DNA from: Aureimonas glaciei
GTDB lineage: Bacteria > Pseudomonadota > Alphaproteobacteria > Rhizobiales > Rhizobiaceae
Assembly: GCF_014643375.1 (NCBI RefSeq)
Contig: NZ_BMJJ01000007.1
Location: forward strand, 232,002-296,001
Direction of reading: 5' to 3'
Length of the DNA stretch: 64,000 bases
Position 1 is the stretch's first letter. Each line of letters starts with the position of its first letter. The notes beneath the pieces are model-generated. The model was not told the DNA's origin. It saw nothing but the letters and a program-made list of their open reading frames with translations, and made no database searches. Of the stretch, positions 52,360 to 60,900 are shown piece by piece. A program made the translations under genes and the position numbers.

Positions 52360-54054
52360 ATGGCGGCGGAGCCATCCGCCGCCACCCTGAACCCGGGAAA
52401 GGCCAACACCGTGAGCAACACAGCCAATCGCGACCACCAGATGTTTCCCGTGCTCGATGCCTCGCAGATCGCGGCTGCGCGCCGCTTCGCCAGCGGCCCA
52501 GAAACACGGTTTGAGCCGGGTGCCGCCATCTACGAGATCGCGGCGGAGAACGCGCCGGCCTGGGTCGTCCTTGAGGGCACAATCGAGATTATGCGGCGCG
52601 ACGGGCTCAACCGCGAAGTCTCGGTGACGCGCCAGGGCACCGGCCAGTTCACGGGCGAGGTTGCCCAGCTCGCTGGGCGTCCCTCGCTCGTCGCCGCTCA
52701 TGCGGGCGCCGACGGCTGCACCGCCCTTCCCTTCGATCCCGCACATCTCCGGGCTCTGATGGTGGGCTCGGCCGATCTCGGCGAGATCGTCATGCGCGCT
52801 CTGATCCTCAGGCGCGTCGCGCTGATCGCTGAAGGCGGTGCCGGCACAATCCTGATCGGGCGGCCCGGCAGCCGCCAGATCGTGCAACTCCAGGGATTCC
52901 TGACACGGAGCGGCTTTCCCAACCTCGTGCTCGACGCAGAGGTCGACGAGGAGGGTCGCGCGCTGATCGAACGGACAGGTATCCTGCCAGACGATCTTCC
53001 CCTCGTCGTCTGTCCAAGCGGGACGATCCTGAAGAAACCGAGCGAACGGGACGTCGCCGCCTGCCTCGGCATGACCCCGACCATCGATCCCGAGACGATC
53101 TACGACGTCGCGGTCGTCGGCGCCGGGCCGGCGGGGTTGGCCACCGCCGTCTACGCGGCCTCGGAAGGATTGCGCGTCATCGTCCTCGATGCGCGCTCGA
53201 CAGGCGGTCAGGCGGGTGCCTCCGCCCGGATCGAGAATTACCTCGGCTTCCCCACTGGCATCTCCGGCCAGGCATTGGCAGGACGTGCCTTCAACCAGGC
53301 CCTGAAGTTCGGTGCCGAGATCGCTGTTCCAGTGGAGGTCGAGCGGCTCGACTGCACCGATGGAAAGCTGTCGCTCGAACTGGCAGGGAACCAGCGCCTG
53401 AGGACGCGGTCGGTTGTCGTCGCGTCGGGAGCGCGTTATCGCAAGCCGGACATTGCGAACCTGTCGACCTTCGAAGGAGCAGGCATTTCCTACTGGGCCT
53501 CGCCGATCGAAGCTCGTCTTTGTGCGGGCGAGGAGGTCGCGCTCGTTGGCGGCGGCAACTCGGCAGGACAGGCGGTCGTGTTCCTCGCGCCTCAGGTGAA
53601 GCGCCTGCACCTCGTGGTCCGTCGGGATCTAGCCCAAACCATGTCGCGCTACCTCATCGAGCGCATCGAGGGGCTGCCGAATGTCGAGATCCATATCGGC
53701 TTGGACATCGGAGAACTCGAAGGCGACGCAAGGTCCGGTCTCGACGCGGTGACATTCCGGGACAAGGCCGGAGCAACCTCGCTTCGGCTGGCTCTCCGCC
53801 ATCTCTTCCTCTTCATCGGAGCCGACCCGAACGCCGATTGGGCTAGGGACTGCGTCGATACTGACCCCAAGGGCTTCATCGTCACCGGGCGAGGCAGCCA
53901 GTCGCTCGGAACGAGCGTTCCGGGTGTGTTTGCGATCGGCGACGTGCGCGCCGGCTCCACGAAGCGGGTGGCAGCGGCCGTCGGCGAAGGCGCCGCCGTC
54001 GTCGCGCAGATCCACTCCATGATCGCCGAGCTTTCGGCTAAGGAGGATGCATGA
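52360..54054 (+). CDS. cNMP-binding domain / thioredoxin-reductase-like flavoprotein
   Basis: 564 residues. Residues about 30-150 resemble a Crp-type cyclic nucleotide-binding sensor (FEPGAAIYEIAAENAPAWVV). About 155-240 form a thioredoxin-like module without cysteine pair, and about 247-555 a thioredoxin-reductase-like FAD/NAD(P)H domain (VAVVGAGPAGLATAVYAASE, GGGNSAGQAVVFLA, GVFAIGDVRAGSTKRVA). The usual CxxC redox pair is replaced by SYWASPIEARLC, so it cannot act as a standard thioredoxin reductase. Electron acceptor unknown; the adjacent zinc-finger protein is a candidate partner. A GTG at 52411 with a better ribosome site is an alternative start. Confidence 0.85.
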   Translation: MAAEPSAATLNPGKANTVSNTANRDHQMFPVLDASQIAAARRFASGPETRFEPGAAIYEIAAENAPAWVVLEGTIEIMRRDGLNREVSVTRQGTGQFTGEVAQLAGRPSLVAAHAGADGCTALPFDPAHLRALMVGSADLGEIVMRALILRRVALIAEGGAGTILIGRPGSRQIVQLQGFLTRSGFPNLVLDAEVDEEGRALIERTGILPDDLPLVVCPSGTILKKPSERDVAACLGMTPTIDPETIYDVAVVGAGPAGLATAVYAASEGLRVIVLDARSTGGQAGASARIENYLGFPTGISGQALAGRAFNQALKFGAEIAVPVEVERLDCTDGKLSLELAGNQRLRTRSVVVASGARYRKPDIANLSTFEGAGISYWASPIEARLCAGEEVALVGGGNSAGQAVVFLAPQVKRLHLVVRRDLAQTMSRYLIERIEGLPNVEIHIGLDIGELEGDARSGLDAVTFRDKAGATSLRLALRHLFLFIGADPNADWARDCVDTDPKGFIVTGRGSQSLGTSVPGVFAIGDVRAGSTKRVAAAVGEGAAVVAQIHSMIAELSAKEDA

Positions 54055-54353
54055 CCGCCTGTTCCCATCTCCACACGATCCGGTATGTGACGCCCAGCGC
54101 ACGAGGCTGCGAGGACTGCCTGAAGATCGGCAGCCCCTGGGTGCACCTCAGGCTCTGCCGAAGCTGCGGGCATGTCGGTTGTTGCGACGACTCCCCGCAT
54201 CGGCACGCGAGGGCGCATTTCGAAGCCACTGGTCATCCTGTCATCGAGGGCTACGATCCTCCGGAAGGCTGGGGCTGGTGCTACATCGACGAAACCGTGG
54301 TTGATCTGCCCGATCAGACGCCGCAGATCGGACCCATCTCGCTTTACGTCTGA
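54051..54353 (+). CDS. UBP-type zinc finger protein
   Basis: 100 residues with the complete ligand pattern of the ZnF-UBP domain: Cys4/His6, Cys20/Cys23, Cys36/Cys39/Cys44 and His50/His52/His56/His62 (RSCGHVGCCDDSPHRHARAH). In eukaryotes this domain binds the free C-terminus of ubiquitin; bacterial versions are uncharacterised as far as I know. It overlaps the TrxR-like gene by 4 nt (ATGA), so the two are made together and probably interact. Confidence 0.85.
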   Translation: MTACSHLHTIRYVTPSARGCEDCLKIGSPWVHLRLCRSCGHVGCCDDSPHRHARAHFEATGHPVIEGYDPPEGWGWCYIDETVVDLPDQTPQIGPISLYV

Positions 54354-54529
54354 GGAAGCGCAGAGCGATAACCGTCGGCTTCCTCGCGTAGGTGCTCCTA
54401 AGCAGACGGACTGCAAACCACCCCGGCCAGGCGTGCGGGGTCAAGGAAGCGGACGTTCCAAGCGGTCGAACAGGGATCGACTTAACAACGCCCTTGGGAG
54501 TGTTTGGAGCTGAGTCACGAAAGCGGACA

Positions 54530-54568
54530 GGGGGCAATGCTACGGTGGCCAGGCACAGGTCTGCCCCC
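54530..54568. terminator. Hairpin between convergent operons
   Basis: GGGGGCA (54530-54536) and TGCCCCC (54562-54568) are perfectly complementary with a 25-nt loop, in the 242-bp gap between the zinc-finger gene and the MFS gene ends. Possible bidirectional terminator; no T-run. Confidence 0.35.
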
Positions 54569-54595
54569 GACGACCGGATAGCGTGTCGGCGGCTC

Positions 54596-56206
54596 CTATG
54601 GCGAACCCAGACCCAGAAGATGGCGGACGACCGGCCGCTCAGGGCCATTGTGGAACCGCGTCACCGTCTCTTGAAGATCGGCATCGGCCTTGGAGACCCG
54701 CTTGTGCTGGCGAAGATGCTCGGCCCAGGATTCGACCATGAACCATTCGACGACCGTTTCCGGCTCGGCGGCATCCTCGCTCACGCCCCAAGCATAGGCA
54801 CCGTCGCGCCGCCGTTCCTTCGAGAAGCTCTGGAGCGCCGCGAGGAACGCGGGGCGATCTGCGGGGGTGACGCGGTACTCGACGAGGATCATCACAGGCC
54901 CCCGATCGTGCGCCACGGGAGCAGCGACGAGGGGCTCCGGCCAGTGATTGGAGGAGACGAGATCGGCTTCGCCGGCGGGGAGCTTCACGCGATGCAGGAG
55001 CAGCGCGACCGTGGCCAGCCCGCCTGCGCCCACGAGGAGGGTCGCCGGAATGCCGATCTCCTGCGCGACCAATCCCCAGGCGAGAGCACCGGCGGTCATC
55101 GCGCCGTTGAAGACGGTGATGTAGACGGCAAGCGCGCGGCCGCGGACCCAGTTCGGCAGGATCGCCTGAGCCGTGCCGTTCAGCGTCGTCAAAGCCGTAA
55201 TCCAAGCCGCTCCGAGTGCCAGGAGTAGAGGAATTGCAAGCCAGCTCGGTGGTGCCAGCGACAGTAGGACCATGACGGCGGCCGTCGTCAAAGATGCCGT
55301 GAGCACCAGCCCGTCTGCATCCAACACCGCTCGAAGGCGCGGCATGACGAGGGCGCCGACGATGGCGCCGACGCCGACCGCGCCGAGAAGCAATCCGTAG
55401 AAGCCAGCATCACCGCCCAGGAGATTGCGCGCGACGAGCGGCAGCAGCGCCCATACAGAACTTGCGAAGGCGAAGAAGACGGCGGACCGGAAGAGGACGC
55501 GGTGGAGCTCGGGACTGGAGCGGGCATAGCGAAGGCCGGCGCGGAATGCACCGCCGAAGTTCTCCGACAGGGTGTCGTCGCTCGTCGCCGGACGCTTCCA
55601 CCAGAGGAGCGCCGCGATGACGAAGACGTAGCTCGCGACGTCGGCGCCGTAGGTAACGGCTGCGCCGAAGGCCGCGAGCAAGAGGCCGCCGGCCGCGGGG
55701 CCGATCGAGCGGGCGATGTTGATGCCGAGCGAATTGAGAGCGACTGCGCTCTTTAGCTCCGGCTTCGGCACGAGCTCCGGAACGATGGACTGCCAGGTCG
55801 GCGCCACCAGCGCCGCGCCGATCCCGCCGAGGAAGGTCAGCGCGACGAGCGCTTCGATCGTCAGGAGCCCCGTCTTCGACAGGACAAGCAGCGCGAGGCT
55901 GACGCAGGCGAGGAGAAGCTGCACGGCGATCAGGAACTTGCGCCGGTCGAGAATGTCAGACAGGACGCCTGCGGGGATCGCGAGCAGGAAGATCGGCAAG
56001 GTTCCCGCCGCTTGGATCAGCGACACGGCGGCGGGCGAAGCGGAAAGATCGGTCACCAGCCAGGAGCTGGCGACATCTCGCATGAAGGATCCCGTATTGC
56101 CGAGAATCGTGGCGACCCAGAGAACGGCGAAGGTCCCGTGTCGCAGGGGCGCGAAGCTGCCGGGGACCTCGGCGGGTCCTGCCGACGCAGAGGGTTCGGT
56201 AGTCAT
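54596..56206 (-). CDS. MFS transporter fused to a monooxygenase-like (ABM) domain
   Basis: 536 residues. Residues 1 to about 420 are an EntS-like MFS exporter (FAVLWVATILGNTGSFMRDV, PAGVLSDILDRRKFLIAVQ). After a linker, residues about 440-525 form a small dimeric alpha/beta-barrel domain (MILVEYRVTPADRPAFLAAL, DGAYAWGVSEDAAEPETVVE). The cytoplasmic tail may modify or sense the exported molecule. This fused architecture occurs in other proteobacteria to my knowledge. Confidence 0.85.
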   Translation of the reverse strand: MTTEPSASAGPAEVPGSFAPLRHGTFAVLWVATILGNTGSFMRDVASSWLVTDLSASPAAVSLIQAAGTLPIFLLAIPAGVLSDILDRRKFLIAVQLLLACVSLALLVLSKTGLLTIEALVALTFLGGIGAALVAPTWQSIVPELVPKPELKSAVALNSLGINIARSIGPAAGGLLLAAFGAAVTYGADVASYVFVIAALLWWKRPATSDDTLSENFGGAFRAGLRYARSSPELHRVLFRSAVFFAFASSVWALLPLVARNLLGGDAGFYGLLLGAVGVGAIVGALVMPRLRAVLDADGLVLTASLTTAAVMVLLSLAPPSWLAIPLLLALGAAWITALTTLNGTAQAILPNWVRGRALAVYITVFNGAMTAGALAWGLVAQEIGIPATLLVGAGGLATVALLLHRVKLPAGEADLVSSNHWPEPLVAAPVAHDRGPVMILVEYRVTPADRPAFLAALQSFSKERRRDGAYAWGVSEDAAEPETVVEWFMVESWAEHLRQHKRVSKADADLQETVTRFHNGPERPVVRHLLGLGSP

Positions 56207-56300
56207 CGTGCGTCAGGTCTCCACCTTGGACAATCGGCAAGCAGACGGATGCCGGACAGAAGAGCCGCTCGCCCGAGGGCGGACGGCCCAGATCGAGCGG

Positions 56301-57287
56301 TCAGGCCCTGATGAAGGCGAGAAGGTCTGGGTTGATCACGTCGGCATGCGTCGTCAGCATGCCGTGCGGGAATCCTTTGTAGACCTTCAGGGTGCCGTTC
56401 TTCAGTAGCTTGATTGACTTCAGAGCCGCGTCCGCGATCGGCACGATCTGGTCGTCGTCGCCGTGCATCACCAGCGTCGGAACGGAGATCGCCTTGAGAT
56501 CCTCGGTCTGGTCGGTCTCCGAGAAGGCCTTGATGCCGTCGTAATGGGCCTTCGCGCTGCCCATCATGCCCTGCCGCCACCAATTCTGGACGACGCCCTG
56601 GTAAACCTTCGCGCCCTCGCGATTGAAGCCGTAGAAGGGTCCCGCCGCGACGTCGAGGAAGGTCTGCGCCCGGTTCTCGGCCGTCCCTTTGCGGAAGCCG
56701 TCGAAGACCTCCATCGGCAGGCCCTCCGGGTTCGCGTCTGTCTTCAGCATTAGCGGTGGAACGGCGCTGACGAGCACCGCCTTGGCGACGCGCCCGGTCG
56801 GCCCGCCGTGCCTGGCGACATAGCGGGCGACTTCGCCGCCGCCGGTGGAATGGCCGATATGGACGGCGTTCCGGAGATCGAGTGCCTCCACGACCGCGAA
56901 GGCGTCGGCGGCATAGTGGTCCATGTCATGACCATCAGAGACCTGTGCCGAGCGGCCGTGGCCGCGGCGGTCATGCGCGACGACCCGGTAGCCGTTCTGG
57001 ACGAAGAACAGCATCTGCGCATCCCAGTCGTCCGAGGACAGCGGCCAGCCGTGGTGGAACATGATCGGCTGAGCGTCCTTCGGGCCCCAGTCCTTGTAGA
57101 AGATCTCAACTCCGTCCTTCGTCTGTACGGTCGACATGGTCGCGGGTCCTTTTGCGCTTGCGGGAGATGAAGGGGAAGCTGCCTTGGCGAGGCTGGGCAG
57201 TGCGAACGTGGAGGCGAAGGCAGCAGCGGATAGAAGGGTGTCACGGCGAGTCAGGGTGAGAATTGAAGGTTTCGTCGGCTCGCTCAT
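56301..57287 (-). CDS. Chloroperoxidase-like alpha/beta hydrolase, Tat-exported
   Basis: 328 residues. Twin-arginine signal ([18 protein letters not shown] site near residue 36), then the same core as the 51.5-kb paralogue: [54 protein letters not shown]. Probably a periplasmic esterase or perhydrolase. It overlaps the upstream DoxX gene by 4 nt; last gene of the XapX-amidohydrolase-DoxX-hydrolase operon. Confidence 0.87.
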   Translation of the reverse strand: MSEPTKPSILTLTRRDTLLSAAAFASTFALPSLAKAASPSSPASAKGPATMSTVQTKDGVEIFYKDWGPKDAQPIMFHHGWPLSSDDWDAQMLFFVQNGYRVVAHDRRGHGRSAQVSDGHDMDHYAADAFAVVEALDLRNAVHIGHSTGGGEVARYVARHGGPTGRVAKAVLVSAVPPLMLKTDANPEGLPMEVFDGFRKGTAENRAQTFLDVAAGPFYGFNREGAKVYQGVVQNWWRQGMMGSAKAHYDGIKAFSETDQTEDLKAISVPTLVMHGDDDQIVPIADAALKSIKLLKNGTLKVYKGFPHGMLTTHADVINPDLLAFIRA

Positions 57288-57733
57288 GGCGCGGTCTCCA
57301 TCGCGGGTTTGGTTGATCGAATGTCATGCATGGCGACGAGGACGAAGGCTCCGGCCAACCCGAGATGTTCGAAGAAGGCGTTCGCCGCCATCGTCCGCTC
57401 GAAGCCCGGCGCCATTTCCCAGAACCGCAGGGCGACCAGCGTCGCCGCGAGCGTGAAGCCGGCCAGCGCCAGAGCACCCAGCCAACGGCGGAACCCGGAC
57501 AGGATCATTGCCGAAGCGGCAAGCTCGAACAGGATGACGACGACGGCGAAGAGGGGCGCGGGCCGCAGGCCGAAGTGCTCCATCTCGGCCATGGCGACGG
57601 GGAAGTCGAAGAGCTTTGTCAGCGGACCCTGGATGTAGGCGGCGCACAGAAGGAGGAGCGCAAGCCAACCGATAGCGGGGGCTCCGAGGACCGAGGATGC
57701 GGCACCGGAGAGGTTGGAGCGGGCGCGGGTCAC
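57284..57733 (-). CDS. DoxX-family membrane protein, copy 2
   Basis: 149 residues from a GTG at 57733 placed 2 nt after the amidohydrolase stop; a longer frame from 57844 would overlap that gene by more than 100 bp. Four hydrophobic helices with DoxX features ([31 protein letters not shown]). It overlaps the next gene's start by ATGA. Confidence 0.72.
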   Translation of the reverse strand: MTRARSNLSGAASSVLGAPAIGWLALLLLCAAYIQGPLTKLFDFPVAMAEMEHFGLRPAPLFAVVVILFELAASAMILSGFRRWLGALALAGFTLAATLVALRFWEMAPGFERTMAANAFFEHLGLAGAFVLVAMHDIRSTKPAMETAP

Positions 57734-57735
57734 TC

Positions 57736-59703
57736 TCAGACTGCCCAGCAGGCGCAGCCAAGGGCGCCCCAGAAGCTCTTGAGGTCCGAGATCGGAACCT
57801 TCGATGACCACGCGCCCGCGTGGTCGTGCCCATGCACCCCGCACGCGCTGGAGCAGCCGCAGGTCGAGATGGCCGTCCGGCGAAGCGAATGGCGCCCGGC
57901 GCCCTCAGGCTCGCCCCAGGCTCCGTAACCTTTGAACGTGCGTACCGGCGACCAGTCCGGCATGGCCGGCGGGATGTCGGTCTCGTCCTCAGTGGCGAAG
58001 TCGCCCGTGCCATAAACGACGCGCCCGCCGACCATGGTGAGATCGGCGGTGAGATGCGAGATCTCGTCCTCCGCGCATGCGAAGAAGTCCTTCGACGGCA
58101 CGACGAGATCGGCGAACTGCCCGGCCTCGATCCGCCCCTTCCGGCCCACCTCGTTGGAGAACCAGGTGACGTTCTCGGTCCACATGCGCAGTGCCGTCTC
58201 GCGGTCGAGACAGTTTCTCTGCGGCGTGATGCGCATCCCGCCGACGGTGCGGCCGGTGATCAACCAGGCGAGCGAGACCCAGGGGTTGTAGGAGGCGACG
58301 CGCGTCGCGTCCGTGCCGGCGGAGGTCTTCACGCCCTTTTCGAGGATGCGCGCAACCGGCGGCGTCGCTTCCGCCGCTCCCAGCCCGTAGCGCTCCACGA
58401 AATACTCGCCTTGGAAGGCCATGCGGTGCTGCACCGCGATGCCGCCGCCGAGCGCGGCGATGCGGTCGATCGAGCGGTCCGAAATCGTCTCGGCATGGTC
58501 GAAGAACCAGTTGAGCCCTTCGAGAGGCACGTCCTGGTTCACGCGTTCGAAGACGTCGAGCGCGCGCGAAATCGTTTCGTCATAGGTCGCGTGCATGCGC
58601 CAGGGCCAGCGGTTTTCGGCCAGGACCCGGACGACGCCTTCGAGGTCCTCCTCCATCTCCGGCGGCATGTCGGGGCGCTCCACCCGAAAATCCTCGAAGT
58701 CGGCGGCGGAGAAGACGAGCATCTCGCCGGCCCCGTTGTGGCGGAAGTAGTCGTCGCCCTGCTTATATCTGGAAGTTGCCGTCCAGTTGAGAAAGTCGGC
58801 CTTCTCCTCCTTCGGCTTCTGGGTGAAGAGGTTGTACGCAAGGCGGACGGTGAGCTGCTTCTCGTCAGACAGCTTTTGGACGACGGCATAATCGTCGGGG
58901 TAGTTCTGGAACCCTCCCCCTGCGTCGATCGCGCCGGTGACGCCGAGGCGGTTCAGCTCGCGCATGAAGTGGCGCGTGGAATTGACCTGATAGTCGAAGG
59001 GCAGCTTCGGCCCCTTGGCGAGCGTCGCGTAGAGAATGGCGGCGTTCGGCTTGGCGAGCAGCAGACCCGTCGGGTTGCCGGCGGAATCGCGAACGATCTC
59101 GCCGCCGTGCGGCGCGGGCGTGTCCTTCGTGTAGCCGACGGCCCGGAGCGCCGCGCCGTTCAGGAGCGCGCGGTCGTAGAGGTGAAGGAGGAAGACCGGC
59201 GTGTCCGGCGCCACCGCGTTGATCTCCTCGATCGTCGGCAGGCGCTTCTCTGCGAACTGATGCTCGGTAAAGCCGCCGACGACGCGCACCCATTGCGGCG
59301 GCGGCGTCACCGCGACCTGCCGCTTCAGCATGTCCATCGCATCGGCGAGCGAGCGCAGCCCGTCCCAGCGCAGCTCCATGTTGAAGTTCAGCCCACCGCG
59401 GATGATGTGGAGGTGGTTGTCGATGAGGCCGGGCAGGACGCGGCGGCCCTTGAGGTCGATCACCCTCGTCTCCGGGCCGCGATGCGCCATGATGTCGGCG
59501 GTGCGCCCGACCGCGAGGAAGGTGCCGTCCTTGACCGCGACGGCCTCGGCGGCGGGGTTCGAGCGGTCGAGCGTGGTGACGAGCCCGCTATGGAGGATGA
59601 GATCGGCGGTCACGTGTGCATCTCCCTGTATGGGGGCGGCCCGTGAAGGGCCGAGGAGGGCAAGGGCGGAGGCGGCTTGAAGCAGCGTGCGGCGGGTGGG
59701 CAT
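57736..59703 (-). CDS. Tat-exported amidohydrolase (YtcJ-like)
   Basis: 655 residues. Twin-arginine signal MPTRRTLLQAASALALLG. Amidohydrolase metal site: VLPGLIDNHLHIIRGG (HxH), later His in WRMHATYDET and FFDHAETIS, and the Asp in SAGTDATRVASYNPW. The family hydrolyses amide or related C-N bonds. The C-terminal tail is Cys/His-rich (CGCSSACGVHGHDH), unlike standard YtcJ, and may bind an extra metal. Its ATG overlaps the XapX stop by 1 nt. Confidence 0.85.
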   Translation of the reverse strand: MPTRRTLLQAASALALLGPSRAAPIQGDAHVTADLILHSGLVTTLDRSNPAAEAVAVKDGTFLAVGRTADIMAHRGPETRVIDLKGRRVLPGLIDNHLHIIRGGLNFNMELRWDGLRSLADAMDMLKRQVAVTPPPQWVRVVGGFTEHQFAEKRLPTIEEINAVAPDTPVFLLHLYDRALLNGAALRAVGYTKDTPAPHGGEIVRDSAGNPTGLLLAKPNAAILYATLAKGPKLPFDYQVNSTRHFMRELNRLGVTGAIDAGGGFQNYPDDYAVVQKLSDEKQLTVRLAYNLFTQKPKEEKADFLNWTATSRYKQGDDYFRHNGAGEMLVFSAADFEDFRVERPDMPPEMEEDLEGVVRVLAENRWPWRMHATYDETISRALDVFERVNQDVPLEGLNWFFDHAETISDRSIDRIAALGGGIAVQHRMAFQGEYFVERYGLGAAEATPPVARILEKGVKTSAGTDATRVASYNPWVSLAWLITGRTVGGMRITPQRNCLDRETALRMWTENVTWFSNEVGRKGRIEAGQFADLVVPSKDFFACAEDEISHLTADLTMVGGRVVYGTGDFATEDETDIPPAMPDWSPVRTFKGYGAWGEPEGAGRHSLRRTAISTCGCSSACGVHGHDHAGAWSSKVPISDLKSFWGALGCACWAV

Positions 59704-59981
59704 CAGCTTTCCCTTGATGCTGGACCGGGAGCGACCGGGTTGTGGTCTCCCTTTGGCAGGTGCCCGAAGACGTGAGGACGGACCTGCCGGGAAAGGATGG
59801 CGGATGTGTCGGCCGATCCGCCGAGGAGGGCTTTTACGAGCGGCGGGATCTGCTCGCCGAGGAGGATGCCGAGAAGCCCGACGAGTGCGACGACCGGAGG
59901 CGCGGGCGAGCGCACGTTGAGAAGCGCATAGATCACGCCGACGAGGAGACCTGCGCCGAGCGACAGGAGGTAGAGTCGCAT
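59703..59981 (-). CDS. XapX-domain small membrane protein
   Basis: 92 residues with two hydrophobic helices (YLLSLGAGLLVGVIYALLNV and the PPVVALVGLLGILLGEQIPP segment), the XapX domain pattern. Function unknown; members often neighbour hydrolases and redox genes. First gene of the overlapping leftward operon. Confidence 0.78.
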   Translation of the reverse strand: MRLYLLSLGAGLLVGVIYALLNVRSPAPPVVALVGLLGILLGEQIPPLVKALLGGSADTSAILSRQVRPHVFGHLPKGDHNPVAPGPASRES

Positions 59982-60043
59982 TGTGGCATCCCGCTCTTGA
60001 GGAAGGCGGCGGGCCCGACGGTGGTCGGGTCCGCCGTAGCGGA

Positions 60044-60697
60044 TCAGCCCTCGTGGGCGTTGAACATCGACTTGGCGTAGATGATGCCGAGGCCGTAGGC
60101 GCCGCCGTACTGTTTTGCGATGCCCGTGGTCATGTCGTAAGTCTCGGTGCGGGCCCAGTCGCGCTGGAGCTCCAGCATGTACTGGAGCGAGGTCATCGGC
60201 TGGACGCCGGCCTGCACCATGCGCTCCATGGCCCGCTCATGCGCTTCCGTCGACACGTCGCCGCAGGCATCGGCGATGACGTAGCACTCAAAGCCCTGGT
60301 CGAGGGCGGAAAGGGTCGGTCCGACGATACAGACCGAAGTCCAGAGGCCGGCGAAGACCAAACGGGTCTTGCCGATGCGGTTGACCTCATCGATGACCGA
60401 GGCATCTTCCCAGGTGTTCATCGAGGTGCGGTCGAGAAGCGCCTGCCCTGGGAACGCCGAGGTGATCTCCTCGAACATCGGGCCCGAGAAGCTCTTCTCC
60501 GCGACGGTGGTGAGGATCGTCGGCACCTTGAAGCCTGCGGCCGCGCGTGAGATCAGCGCCGCGTTGTTGCGAAGGTTCACGGCATCGATCGACTTCGTCG
60601 CGAACGACATCTGCGATTGGAAGTCGATGAGGATCAGCGCGTGATCGCTGGGAGACACCAGGCGGGAGCCGGGGGTTGGGGTCGCTTGAATGGCCAT
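60044..60697 (-). CDS. Isochorismatase-family cysteine hydrolase (YcaC-like), copy 2
   Basis: 217 residues, the same length as the 37.9-kb relative. Asp in LILIDFQSQMSF, Cys in LWTSVCIVGPTL, C-terminal YMLELQRDWARTETYD. Hydrolase of unknown substrate. It is transcribed toward the XapX operon with a 62-bp gap and may lead it. A 17-bp dyad lies 20 bp upstream. Confidence 0.85.
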   Translation of the reverse strand: MAIQATPTPGSRLVSPSDHALILIDFQSQMSFATKSIDAVNLRNNAALISRAAAGFKVPTILTTVAEKSFSGPMFEEITSAFPGQALLDRTSMNTWEDASVIDEVNRIGKTRLVFAGLWTSVCIVGPTLSALDQGFECYVIADACGDVSTEAHERAMERMVQAGVQPMTSLQYMLELQRDWARTETYDMTTGIAKQYGGAYGLGIIYAKSMFNAHEG

Positions 60698-60716
60698 GGG
60701 AACGTCCTCTGAGCGG

Positions 60717-60733
60717 CTGTTGCAGTGCAGCAG
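60717..60733. promoter_or_regulatory. 17-bp operator-like dyad
   Basis: CTGTTGCA-G-TGCAGCAG, arms matching at 7 of 8 positions, lies 20 bp before the isochorismatase-family start and in the divergent region shared with the dioxygenase gene. Regulator unknown. Confidence 0.4.
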
Positions 60734-60900
60734 ATGAGCGTTTCCGCGCGTCTAGTCTTGTCAGTTTTCGGGCTGGTTTGGACATCTGCACACTCGCGTC
60801 GACGGATCCTCACAAATTGTGCCGAAGCGGAGACTTCAGACGTTGCCAAACGCCCGGCGACATGTGTGGAAGAGTGCTAGTCAACCAAGGGAGTGGAGAG

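Noticed and set aside
57820..59646. 608-codon plus-strand open frame
   Set aside because: Antisense of the amidohydrolase gene, which has clear catalytic motifs; shadow.
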